A stretch of 64,000 bases of DNA from JALHNI01 sp965229305 (lineage in GTDB: Bacteria > Acidobacteriota > Terriglobia > Bryobacterales > Bryobacteraceae): NCBI GenBank assembly GCA_965229305.1, contig CBDDIZ010000025.1, positions 81,975 to 145,974 on the forward strand. Direction: 5' to 3'. Positions 49,586-57,908 of this stretch are shown here, one piece after another (within the stretch, counting starts at the first letter, position 1; every line of letters begins with the position of its first letter). Under the pieces are notes generated by a model that ran no database searches, was not told the origin of the DNA, and saw only the letters and a program-made list of their open reading frames with translations. Position numbers and translations under genes: made by a program.

Positions 49586-50872
49586 TTACGAGGCCGTCGC
49601 CGTCTGCCGGCGTCGCGCGCTCTCCAAAAACGCGCCCATCGGCGGGTCGCCCACCATCAAGTCCAACAGCCGCGGGATCGTGGCCGGCTCGAGATCCTCG
49701 GGAATCGTCTGCCCCATCGCCAGATAGGACACGCGCGCCTCGGCTTCGTCCAGCGCCAGCAGCAGCCCGCCGATCGCCTCCGTCTCATCCAGCCGCGTCA
49801 GGATCACCTTCGTCGCTCCGTAGTCATGAAAACGATCCAGCAGGCGCGCTACGTCCGTGCCCTTCTGATAAGCCGGCACCACCAAGTGGCAATCCACCCG
49901 CGGATCACTGCTGAAGAACCGCGCCAACGACGCGCCGTCCGCCATCTGTCCCGGTCCCAGCCCCGGCGTATCGATCAAAATCAGTTCCTTGCTCGCGTGC
50001 TCATTCAACAACTGCCCCAGCGCCGAAGCCGTCTCAGCGAGATCAAACCCCACCCCCAGAATCGCGGCATAGGAGCGCAGTTGCTCGGCCGCGCCGACGC
50101 GCAGGTTGTCCGTCGAGATGATGTGCGCCGGACGGCGCGTCCGCAATCCGTAGTGAGCCGCTAACTTCACCAGCGTCGTTGTCTTGCCGACGCCCGGCGC
50201 ACCCACCAGGGCCACGACTTTGCTCGCCGCCTTCGGACGCCCCAAACTCGCATCGATCCGCAGCACCCTTGCCAACTGATCGAGCACGGCCGCCGCCAGC
50301 GGACTCGTCTCGGCGAACGTCTCCGCAAGCACGCCCGGCTGCGCCGGAAACACACCGCTTCCCTGCCCGAACAAGCCTCCCGAGGGCTGCGCACTCACCC
50401 GGGGAAACGGACGAATCGGCGCGCCAGCCCGGCATTGCTCTTGCCCACGGCGCACCAGTTCTCGGGCCGCGCGCTCCGGCAGATCGCGTCGCAGCAAAAA
50501 TTCGGTCAGTTCCTGCTCGTCCTGACGACGGCTGGCCGAGTTCGCCTCCGCTTCGTCGCCCCGCCACAAGGATGGCGCCAAGGCGCCCCGCGAGATCTTT
50601 CGCAACTCCTGCCGCAGCGCGACAATCTCTCCCTCCAAAATCTCGAAGCGATGGCCGCGGTCCTCCCCTGGCGCGGGCGGCGCTCCGGAGGTCGCCGCCG
50701 CGGCGGGCGCCGGCCGGTCGTCGATCCCGAAAACCACCTCATAGTTCCCCAGATGCCTCGCGTCGGCGGGCGTCGGCCGTGAGTTCAGAATCACCGCGTC
50801 CTCACCCAACTCGCGGCGGGCCAACTCCATCGCCGCTTCCACCGTGCCTGAAAAATAGGATTTGATCCGCAT
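49586..50872 (-). CDS. flhF: flagellar biosynthesis GTPase FlhF
   Basis: This 428-residue SRP-type GTPase has an N-terminal FlhF segment (MRIKSYFSGTVEAAMELARR), a variable Pro/Ala-rich region, then the NG domain: P-loop VGAPGVGKTTTLVKL (223-237), DTPGLGPG (G3), TRLDETEAIGG (G4) and late helices. FlhF sets the site and number of flagella, usually with FlhG. No flhG follows here; fliA is next. Seven bases separate it from flhA. Confidence 0.95.
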   Translation of the reverse strand: MRIKSYFSGTVEAAMELARRELGEDAVILNSRPTPADARHLGNYEVVFGIDDRPAPAAAATSGAPPAPGEDRGHRFEILEGEIVALRQELRKISRGALAPSLWRGDEAEANSASRRQDEQELTEFLLRRDLPERAARELVRRGQEQCRAGAPIRPFPRVSAQPSGGLFGQGSGVFPAQPGVLAETFAETSPLAAAVLDQLARVLRIDASLGRPKAASKVVALVGAPGVGKTTTLVKLAAHYGLRTRRPAHIISTDNLRVGAAEQLRSYAAILGVGFDLAETASALGQLLNEHASKELILIDTPGLGPGQMADGASLARFFSSDPRVDCHLVVPAYQKGTDVARLLDRFHDYGATKVILTRLDETEAIGGLLLALDEAEARVSYLAMGQTIPEDLEPATIPRLLDLMVGDPPMGAFLESARRRQTATAS

Positions 50873-50879
50873 CTGTCTC

Positions 50880-52970
50880 CTAGAGCGTTCCCAACGTGAT
50901 CACATTCACCCCGGACGGAATCTCGGCGTGCGAGAGAAAGACGAACTGCCCCGGCAGCGCTTCGGTCAGTTGCCGCAGGAAGAACCGCACCTGAGCGCTC
51001 ACCAATACGACCACCGGCACATCCGGACTCGGCGACACCCGCGTCAGCCGGTCCAGTAAGTCGCGAATCCGCGCCGGCGCCAGATTCAGATGGCTCGTCT
51101 GCTCCCCGTGTTCCACCGCGCCTTCGAGCGCCTGTTCCGTTCCCGGATCGAACATCCAAACCGGTAACTCATTCTTGGGAGTTACATAAGGCTTCACCAC
51201 CGCGCGCCGCAAGGTCTGACGAACGTACTCCGTAAGTAACACCATGTTCCGAGTTGCATTCGCCGCCTCGCCCAGCGCTTCCATAATGGAACTCGCATCC
51301 CGAATCGAAACACGTTCGCGCAGTAAGTTCTGTAATACCTTTTGCACCGTCGACATGGGGAGCAATTTGGGGACCAAATCCTCCACCGCCTTCGGATTGT
51401 CGAGCGACACACGATCGAGCAGCGCTTTTACGTCCTGCCGCGACAGTAACTCGTGCGCGTAACGGCGAATCAGTTCGCCTAAGTGGGTACCGAGTACGCT
51501 CACCGCATCCACGACGGTGAAGCCGGCCGCGCGGGCGGCCTCGGCCTGCGCCGTGGGAATCCACCAGGCCGCCATGCCGAACGCTGGGTCGCGCGTGGGC
51601 TGCCCGCCCGCCGGTCCCGGCACCGGACCGTCGCCGGAACTGCGGCCCAGCGCGCTCGAGATCGCCAGATCCATTCCGGCCGGCAGATCGAAGCGCGCAA
51701 TCTCGGTCCCCTTCAGCAGCACCACATATTCGCGTGACCGCAGGCTCAAGTTGTCGGTCACCCGCACCGGCGGCAGCAAGTAACCCAGATCCCCGGCCAA
51801 CTGTCGTCGGATGCCGGCAATACGCCGCAGTAGCGGCGAGTTTGCCCCCCCCTCCACCAGACGTACCAGGCCCAAACCAACCTCCACGGCCAGTGGCTCC
51901 ACCTTCAACAACTGCTCGACGTTCTCCTTCGGCGGCCCCGACGAAGCGGCCGGCTTGGCTGCCAACTCTTCGGCAGCGCCATTTTTTTGCCGCAGCTTCC
52001 AGGCCATCGCACCTAAGCCCCCGCTCAACAGGAAAAATGGAATCTTCGGTAATCCGGGAAACGCCGCCAGCGCCAGCAGGATGCCACTCGCCAGCCACAG
52101 CGGCTGTTCGTTCGCCAGTAACTGCTGCTCAAACTGCTCGCCCAACTCGAGTTCGCCGGAGGCTCGGGTCACAATCAGGCCGCCGGAGACCGACACCATG
52201 AGCGCCGGAATCACCGTCACCAGACCATCCCCAATCGTCAGTACCGTATAGGTCTTGAGCGCCCGCACCAGATCCATATCCAGTTGCAGCACGCCAATCA
52301 GAAACCCGGCCACGATGTTGATCAGCGTGATCAGGATACTCGCCACCGCATCACGCTGCGTGAAGCGCGACGCGCCGTCCATCGATCCGTAGAACTCCGC
52401 TTCCGCCGTCAGTTGCTTCCGCCGCTGTTTGGCTTCGGTCTCATCGATCAGACCCGCGCTCAAGTCCGAGTCAATCGACATCTGCTTGCCCGGCAAGGCG
52501 TCCAACGTGAAGCGCGCCGTCACTTCCGAAATGCGAACCGCGCCATGATTGATCACCACGTATTGAATGGCAATCAGCACCAGGAAAATTACAAGCCCGA
52601 TGACGAAGTTGCCGCCCACCACGAAGTTGCCAAACGCCTCAATCACGCCCCCCGCCGCGGCCGTGCCGCGATTCCCGTTCATCAGAATCAAACGCGAGGA
52701 AGAGACGTTCAGCGCCAGGCGGAAGAGCGTCAACAGCAGCAGGGTGGTGGGAAAGAGGCTGAACTCCGACGGGCGGCGAATGTACATCGCCACCATGAGC
52801 ACCACCACCGAAATGGAGATGTTAGCGCTGATCAACAGGTCCACCACCAGCGCCGGCAACGGCACGATCATCGCCAGGACAATGCCCAGCACCGCGAGCG
52901 GGATCGCCGCTTCGCGCCAGCGCAGCGGCTGCCAGCCCGGAGAGGCGAGTTTGAGGGTTGCTTCAGCCAT
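50880..52970 (-). CDS. flhA: flagellar export gate protein FlhA
   Basis: This 696-residue protein has eight predicted membrane helices in the first 330 residues (for instance IPLAVLGIVLAMIVPLPALV, FVIGLVIFLVLIAIQYVVIN). The FHIPEP-type signature reads RRPSEFSLFPTTLLLLTLFR. The cytoplasmic C-terminal half binds chaperone-substrate complexes (PVRVTDNLSLRSREYVVLLK, LGTHLGELIRRYAHELLSRQ). It is an essential part of the type III export gate and proton use. Full length. Confidence 0.97.
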   Translation of the reverse strand: MAEATLKLASPGWQPLRWREAAIPLAVLGIVLAMIVPLPALVVDLLISANISISVVVLMVAMYIRRPSEFSLFPTTLLLLTLFRLALNVSSSRLILMNGNRGTAAAGGVIEAFGNFVVGGNFVIGLVIFLVLIAIQYVVINHGAVRISEVTARFTLDALPGKQMSIDSDLSAGLIDETEAKQRRKQLTAEAEFYGSMDGASRFTQRDAVASILITLINIVAGFLIGVLQLDMDLVRALKTYTVLTIGDGLVTVIPALMVSVSGGLIVTRASGELELGEQFEQQLLANEQPLWLASGILLALAAFPGLPKIPFFLLSGGLGAMAWKLRQKNGAAEELAAKPAASSGPPKENVEQLLKVEPLAVEVGLGLVRLVEGGANSPLLRRIAGIRRQLAGDLGYLLPPVRVTDNLSLRSREYVVLLKGTEIARFDLPAGMDLAISSALGRSSGDGPVPGPAGGQPTRDPAFGMAAWWIPTAQAEAARAAGFTVVDAVSVLGTHLGELIRRYAHELLSRQDVKALLDRVSLDNPKAVEDLVPKLLPMSTVQKVLQNLLRERVSIRDASSIMEALGEAANATRNMVLLTEYVRQTLRRAVVKPYVTPKNELPVWMFDPGTEQALEGAVEHGEQTSHLNLAPARIRDLLDRLTRVSPSPDVPVVVLVSAQVRFFLRQLTEALPGQFVFLSHAEIPSGVNVITLGTL

Positions 52971-52973
52971 CGA

Positions 52974-54038
52974 TTAGTTCGGTAACTTTCCGCCCATCAG
53001 GCGATAGATATAAGCCAGAATCTCGGCCACCGCGCGATAAAGATGAGCCGGAATCTCCTGGCCCACCCCGACTGACGCATACAGGGCGCGCGCCAGCGGA
53101 GGATTCTCGACAATCGGGATGCCCTTCGCCGCCGCCCGCTCGCGTATGCGGCGCGCCAGAAAGTTCTTGCCCTTCCCCACCACCTTCGGGGCCGCCATCG
53201 TCGCCAGGTCAAACCGGATCGCCACTGCGTAGTGCGTCGGATTCGTGATGATGGCGGAGGCGCGTTCGACGTCAGCCATCATCCGACGGCGCGAACGGTC
53301 GCGTTGCATACGCCGCAGCTTGCGTTTTACCTCCGGACTGCCCTCGGCGTCCTTCATCTCTTCCTTGATCTCTTGCTTGGTCATCATCAGTTCGTTCTGA
53401 TAACGCCGATAGACCCGCACCAGATCGGCCACCCCCAGCAGCGCAAACACATAGGCGCCCTTCTGGAGCAAATCACCCGCCGTCGCCGCAAAGCCACTAA
53501 GGCCGGAAGCCACTCCGCCTCGTCCCCAACTCAGCATCAGCGGATACTTGTGCAGCGCGACTAAGTAGAGCGCCAGTCCCGCCAGCGCTAACACCAATAG
53601 CGCCTGCCCGAATTGCCGCGCCGCCTGCGCCGGATACTCCTTCAGCCGACTCATCGGATTCAGCCGATTCAGTTGCGGAGCCAAATTCGCCGTCGCGAAG
53701 CCAAACTGTGTGGTGGCCATTTGCGCGGCCAGCGCAACAAAGACCAGTCCTAAACCCGACACCCATACCGGCCCCAAGTCCTGCACGATCAGTTCGCGCC
53801 CGAGCCGCGTCAATTCGTTGGCCGTCAGTTCGGGCGCCCGAAAGGCCAGTTCGATCCAAGCGCCCATCCGTGCGCGCAAACCGAGAAACCAATCTGGTCC
53901 GAAGTGGGTCAGCACATAGATCGCCGCCAGAAACTCGAGCGAAGAGATCAGTTCGCGGCTCGAAACATAACGGCCCTGTTCACGCGCCTTCTTCAGGCGC
54001 TGAGGAGTCGGTTTCTCGGTCCGGCCTTGCTCTGCCAT
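52974..54038 (-). CDS. flhB: flagellar export specificity switch FlhB
   Basis: This 354-residue protein starts with the usual EKPTPQRLKKAREQGRYVSS, has four membrane helices, and the autocleavage site NPTHYAV with Asn266-Pro267. Cleavage there, together with FliK, switches export from rod/hook to filament. The cytoplasmic tail continues RFDLATMAAPKVVGKGKNFL and GIPIVENPPLARALY. It ends 3 bases before flhA. Confidence 0.97.
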   Translation of the reverse strand: MAEQGRTEKPTPQRLKKAREQGRYVSSRELISSLEFLAAIYVLTHFGPDWFLGLRARMGAWIELAFRAPELTANELTRLGRELIVQDLGPVWVSGLGLVFVALAAQMATTQFGFATANLAPQLNRLNPMSRLKEYPAQAARQFGQALLVLALAGLALYLVALHKYPLMLSWGRGGVASGLSGFAATAGDLLQKGAYVFALLGVADLVRVYRRYQNELMMTKQEIKEEMKDAEGSPEVKRKLRRMQRDRSRRRMMADVERASAIITNPTHYAVAIRFDLATMAAPKVVGKGKNFLARRIRERAAAKGIPIVENPPLARALYASVGVGQEIPAHLYRAVAEILAYIYRLMGGKLPN

Positions 54039-54052
54039 GGCTCAAACCGCGC

Positions 54053-54856
54053 CTACGGCCAGCGCAGCACGCCTCCCAATGCTTCTCCGGCCATCTCCAT
54101 CAAACGCGCGTAGTTCCCCGGCACCAGCCCAATCGTCGCGCCCAGCGACAACGCCGCCAGTCCCGTCTTCAAGGGGAACGCCATGTTCAACAGCGGGAAC
54201 TGCGCATTCAGCCGGCCGACCACCGCCAGCGTCAGATCCACTAAGAGAAGGAACCCCGCCACCGGCAAGGCCAGTCTCAATCCCAACGCCAAAGCGTCGG
54301 AGAGCAGCCGCGTCACCATCTCAAACGAACCGCCACTCAACTGCCAGGCGCCCGGCGGAATCCGGTCCAGGCTCGTCACCATCGCCCGCATCAGCCAACG
54401 ATCGAATCCGCCCACGAAGAACAGCACGTTCCCCAGCCACTGAATCATCACGGGGATGATGGCCGAGTCGGCTTCGGTCGTCGGATCGATCGACGAGGCG
54501 TAGCTGAAGCCGGCCTGCATCCCGATCATGTGGCCCGCAAAGCCGAGCGCTTCCATCATGAACAACAGCACCAAGCCGGCGCTAAAGCCCAACGCCGCCT
54601 CCCCCAACAGGACCTGCGTCATCGTCCCGGCATTCGCGAGCAACGGGCCGGCCTCGAGTCGCGGGGCCAGCGACGCCGACACCGCTACGGTCAGGAACAC
54701 CCGTGGCACCACCGACGTCGCCTTGCCTCCCGGCCACGGAAAGAACACGAACAGTCCGCCCAATCGCACCAGACAAATCAGAAACGCGCTTGCCAGCGGC
54801 CAGACCGCCGTCGCCTCGGCCGGCAGCCGCAGCGCGAACGAAGCGTCAACGGGCAT
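54053..54856 (-). CDS. fliR: flagellar export gate protein FliR
   Basis: This 267-residue protein has about six membrane helices (FLICLVRLGGLFVFFPWPGG, AALGFSAGLVLLFMMEALGF, GFLLLVDLTLAVVGRLNAQF) and the family's FPLKTGLAALSLGATI ending. It forms the export channel with FliP and FliQ. The start overlaps fliQ by 11 bases and it lies 14 bases before flhB. Confidence 0.94.
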   Translation of the reverse strand: MPVDASFALRLPAEATAVWPLASAFLICLVRLGGLFVFFPWPGGKATSVVPRVFLTVAVSASLAPRLEAGPLLANAGTMTQVLLGEAALGFSAGLVLLFMMEALGFAGHMIGMQAGFSYASSIDPTTEADSAIIPVMIQWLGNVLFFVGGFDRWLMRAMVTSLDRIPPGAWQLSGGSFEMVTRLLSDALALGLRLALPVAGFLLLVDLTLAVVGRLNAQFPLLNMAFPLKTGLAALSLGATIGLVPGNYARLMEMAGEALGGVLRWP

Positions 54857-55115
54857 AGCGGGCCAGATCGGAGAATAGCTTGGTCGTATAGCTCATCAAC
54901 TCGACAAACATCCAGGGCAGAAATACAATCATGGCGCCGAGGAACGCACCCAGCCGCGGCACGGTGCCGAACCCCGGGTCCTGAATCGAGGTCACCAGTT
55001 GCACCAGCCCGATCACGATACCTGCTACCAAGGCAATCCCCAGCAGCGGCAAGCTCACCCACATCGCCGTCCACAAGGCTTGCCGAATCAACTCGGCTCC
55101 CATCTGTGCGGTCAT
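54846..55115 (-). CDS. fliQ: flagellar export gate protein FliQ
   Basis: This 89-residue protein has two membrane helices (ALWTAMWVSLPLLGIALVAG; RLGAFLGAMIVFLPWMFVEL) with VQLVTSIQDPGFGTVP between them, the family signature loop. It is complete. It overlaps both fliP (ATGA, 4 bases) and fliR (11 bases). Confidence 0.95.
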   Translation of the reverse strand: MTAQMGAELIRQALWTAMWVSLPLLGIALVAGIVIGLVQLVTSIQDPGFGTVPRLGAFLGAMIVFLPWMFVELMSYTTKLFSDLARYAR

Positions 55116-55768
55116 CCTTGAAAACTCCTGACCAGCGAACCAATCACCAGATTCCAGCCGTCGACTAACACGAACAGTAGGATCTTGAAGGGCGCCGCCA
55201 CCATCACCGGCGGCAACTGCACCATGCCGATCGACAGTGTCACCGAAGCCACAATCAGATCAATCACCAGAAACGGCAGAAACAACACCGCGCCAATCTG
55301 AAAGCCCGCCCGCAATTCCGAAAGCACGTAAGCCGGCATCAGAACCCGCAACTCCACTTCCTGCGGGCGCTTCGGCGCCGGCGTCTTGGTGAGCTCAAGA
55401 AACAATTGGATATCCTTCTCACGCGCAAAGCGCAGCAGAAATTGATGAACCGGATCATGCGCCGCTTCGAGCGCCTGCGTCAGCGTCATCTCATTCCGGC
55501 TATAAGGACCGAGCGCCTTCGCCTGTAACTCACGAGTGGTCGGCTGCATCACCAGCATCGTGAGAAAGACCGCCAGTCCCAGCAACACCGGATTCGACGG
55601 CGCGGTCTGGGTGCCCAGGGCCTGACGGAGAAAGTGCAGAACCAGCGTGATGCGCAGGAACGGCGTCAGGCTGGCGATGGCCGCCGGCAGGAGCGCGAGA
55701 AGAGAGAGAACGACGACAATCTCGAGCGGCGTGGTCAGCCGCAGTTCGGACGCCGCCAGAACTAACAT
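55112..55768 (-). CDS. fliP: flagellar export gate protein FliP
   Basis: This 218-residue protein starts at ATG 55768, which overlaps the end of fliO; a longer frame upstream is antisense noise in the fliO frame. Helices and motifs match the family: LEIVVVLSLLALLPAAIASL, LRITLVLHFLRQALGTQT, PSNPVLLGLAVFLTMLVM, LMPAYVLSELRAGFQIGAVL and LPPVMVAAPFKILLFVLVDG. FliP is usually made with a cleaved signal sequence; here the N-terminus is short (MLVLAASELRLTT) and no clear signal is seen. Confidence 0.95.
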   Translation of the reverse strand: MLVLAASELRLTTPLEIVVVLSLLALLPAAIASLTPFLRITLVLHFLRQALGTQTAPSNPVLLGLAVFLTMLVMQPTTRELQAKALGPYSRNEMTLTQALEAAHDPVHQFLLRFAREKDIQLFLELTKTPAPKRPQEVELRVLMPAYVLSELRAGFQIGAVLFLPFLVIDLIVASVTLSIGMVQLPPVMVAAPFKILLFVLVDGWNLVIGSLVRSFQG

Positions 55769-56019
55769 GCTTTCTCCGGCGGGGAGAGCCGGAGCAACGC
55801 GCAACCCGACTTCTGCTCGGCCAACAGATAGCGCTCTCCGGAGCACTCGATCACATGCACCACCAAGTTCGCCGACAGGCGCACTTGCGAAAGCGGCCGC
55901 AAAGGCTCGCCTTCCGGGCCGCGTGGCAGACGATAGCGCCGGAGTAACTGCAGCGACGCCACCAGGAGTCCCAGCACCAGGACCACGGCCGCGATCTCGC
56001 GCGTCAGTTCCAAATTCAC
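55762..56019 (-). CDS. fliO: FliO-like flagellar assembly protein
   Basis: This 85-residue protein has one membrane helix (IAAVVLVLGLLVASLQLLRR) and a short cytoplasmic tail with RLSANLVVHVIECSGERYLL, the beta-rich FliO pattern. FliO helps assemble the FliP ring. The start is GTG 56019 with GAGGAG just upstream. The identity rests on position (fliN-fliO-fliP) and the domain pattern. Confidence 0.8.
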   Translation of the reverse strand: MNLELTREIAAVVLVLGLLVASLQLLRRYRLPRGPEGEPLRPLSQVRLSANLVVHVIECSGERYLLAEQKSGCALLRLSPPEKAC

Positions 56020-56024
56020 ACTCC

Positions 56025-56288
56025 TCAGTAAGTCTCTTGGCGGAAGTCAGTGATGCGCACGCCCATCATCTCTTGCAGGACCACAATTTCGCCCACCGCC
56101 ACCAGCGAGCCCCCGATCAGCAAATCGATGTTTTCGCCGGCCGAGCGTTTGAGCTTGATCACCGAACCAGCTTCCAGTTCGAGAATCTGGCTCACGGTGA
56201 GCGTCTTGCGGTCGAGCTCGGCTTCCACATCCATCGGGATCTCCGCAAAATGCTCGATTTCCTTCAGATGATCCATCGCTTCCGCCAT
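56025..56288 (-). CDS. fliN: flagellar motor switch protein FliN
   Basis: This 87-residue protein is almost only the SpoA domain: IPMDVEAELDRKTLTVSQIL, AGSVIKLKRSAGENIDLLIG, VAVGEIVVLQEMMGVRITDF. It builds the lower C-ring. It is separated from fliO by 5 bases. The cluster has a second, longer SpoA protein at 47932-48726. Confidence 0.93.
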   Translation of the reverse strand: MAEAMDHLKEIEHFAEIPMDVEAELDRKTLTVSQILELEAGSVIKLKRSAGENIDLLIGGSLVAVGEIVVLQEMMGVRITDFRQETY

Positions 56289-56317
56289 CTGTCTATCGGC
56301 TTACATCGGGAAGAGGA

Positions 56318-57556
56318 TTAGCGCTTGAGGTTGATCGTCTCCTGACTCATTTCATCTACCGTCGTCACTACGCGTGTATTCGCCTGGTAACCGCGTTGTA
56401 AGACGATCAAGTTAGTAAACTCGCGCGCAATGTCAGTGGTCGAACTCTCGAGCGCGCCGCCTAAGATCTGACCCCGGCTCCCGGTATTGGGCTCACCAAT
56501 AGCCGGCAACGCCGTCCGCGCACTCAACTGGAAGTTATTATCGCCAACCGCGAGTAAGCTCTCCGGGTTCCGAATCGACGCCATCGCTAATTGACCCACC
56601 ACTTGCTGCTGTCCATTCGAGTAAATGGCCACCACGCGGCCGCCATCCGCCAGACGCACCTGAGTTAGCTGAGAAGCCGCCGCACCGTTCTGTGAGTTGG
56701 CCGCCACCGCTGAGTTGGCCGCATACTGCGTCACGCGTGGCGTCGCCCCGTCAAACAGGTTCCAGGTCAGGTTTAGCGGTTCCGCGCCGGACACCAGGCC
56801 GGTGATGGAGATCGCCGGCTGCGGGTCCGTCACTGAAGGCGACGTCAAGCGGCCGGCCGTGTCGAAGGTCAACGTCCCGGTTACCGGCGTCACCGGCGTC
56901 GTCACCGCCGAGTCGGGCACCGAGATGGAGTAGTCCCAGGCGTTGGCTGTCGTGCTCTTGGTCAGGTTCACCGTCGCCACCACCGGACTGCCCAGCGAGT
57001 CATACACCTGAATTGACTGCGAGAACGTATCGGGCGGCGGGCCGGCGCTGGCCGCCGCATTCAGATTCATGTCGAAGTCGAAGCTCGTCGTCGCCTTCGG
57101 CGGTCGGATCGTCCCCACCGGCACCACAATCGAGCCGATCGGCCCGTTGGTCGAAAGCACGCCGTTCTGCTCGGCCCAGCCCTGCACCTTCTCGCCTTTC
57201 CCCGTCAGCAGGTTGCCGGCCTTATCCACCGTCAGCCGACCGCCGCGCGTGTACAACAGACCGTCAGCCGCCGTACGGATGATCATGAAGCCATCGCCCT
57301 GGATGGCCGCATCCAGCGGACCATTGGACGCCTGAATCGCCCCTTGCGTAAACTGACGCACCGTCACGGGCCGCGCCACACCGAAGCCGATCTGCGTATC
57401 GCCTTGGCCGAACGACTCCGACACCAGGTCAAAGAAGGAAAGGGCGCTGGCCTTGAAGCCGGACGTATTCAGGTTCGCCAGATTATTGGCCACCACATCG
57501 ACCGCGGTCGAGTGCGAGCCCAAGGCAGAAAGGGCAGTAGAAAAGGAAGTAAACAT
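56318..57556 (-). CDS. flgE: flagellar hook protein FlgE
   Basis: This 412-residue protein has the N-terminal rod/hook motif (FSTALSALGSHSTAVDVVAN, NLANLNTSGFK), the FlgE/F/G core (GPLDAAIQGDGFMIIRTAAD) and the hook D2-type region (TFSQSIQVYDSLGSPVVATV). The C-terminal helix is EFTNLIVLQRGYQANTRVVT with DEMSQETINLKR. It polymerises into the hook. GAGAG lies upstream of the ATG. Normal family length. Confidence 0.95.
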   Translation of the reverse strand: MFTSFSTALSALGSHSTAVDVVANNLANLNTSGFKASALSFFDLVSESFGQGDTQIGFGVARPVTVRQFTQGAIQASNGPLDAAIQGDGFMIIRTAADGLLYTRGGRLTVDKAGNLLTGKGEKVQGWAEQNGVLSTNGPIGSIVVPVGTIRPPKATTSFDFDMNLNAAASAGPPPDTFSQSIQVYDSLGSPVVATVNLTKSTTANAWDYSISVPDSAVTTPVTPVTGTLTFDTAGRLTSPSVTDPQPAISITGLVSGAEPLNLTWNLFDGATPRVTQYAANSAVAANSQNGAAASQLTQVRLADGGRVVAIYSNGQQQVVGQLAMASIRNPESLLAVGDNNFQLSARTALPAIGEPNTGSRGQILGGALESSTTDIAREFTNLIVLQRGYQANTRVVTTVDEMSQETINLKR

Positions 57557-57604
57557 CGGTCTCTCTTTCAGTAGTAAATAGAAAAATTAAGGCACTTACA
57601 GAAC

Positions 57605-57889
57605 TTATGAACTAGTTGTCGGTCCCAGCGCTTCAATCGCCGATCGAATGGCCTTCAAGTCTTCGCGAATTCCCAGCGTCTGCTCGGTCTGAGTAAATTG
57701 CGAAAGCTGCGTCAGGAACTGCACGCTGTCGGTCGGATTCATCGGATCCTGGTTCTTGATCTGCGCGACCAACAAACTCAGAAAGACTTCTTTGTTCGCT
57801 AGCGGATCCTTCGTAATCGTGTTCGTTTGCGAAGATGAGGACGAGCCCTCGTTGCGGCCGGTGCTATCGGTGGCCAATGGGTTGATCAT
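57605..57889 (-). CDS. flgD: hook-cap assembly protein FlgD, minimal form
   Basis: This 94-residue protein is read from ATG 57889 with AAGGAA five bases upstream; the upstream frame is antisense-like. The conserved N-terminal FlgD motif is clear: KEVFLSLLVAQIKNQDPMNP, DSVQFLTQLSQFTQTEQTL. The C-terminal Ig/Tudor-like domain found in enteric FlgD (over 200 residues) is missing; the protein stops after EALGPTTSS. Short FlgD forms are known in several phyla. It lies 48 bases upstream of flgE. Confidence 0.9.
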   Translation of the reverse strand: MINPLATDSTGRNEGSSSSSQTNTITKDPLANKEVFLSLLVAQIKNQDPMNPTDSVQFLTQLSQFTQTEQTLGIREDLKAIRSAIEALGPTTSS

Positions 57890-57908
57890 CAGGTTCCTTT
57901 CGTTATTC

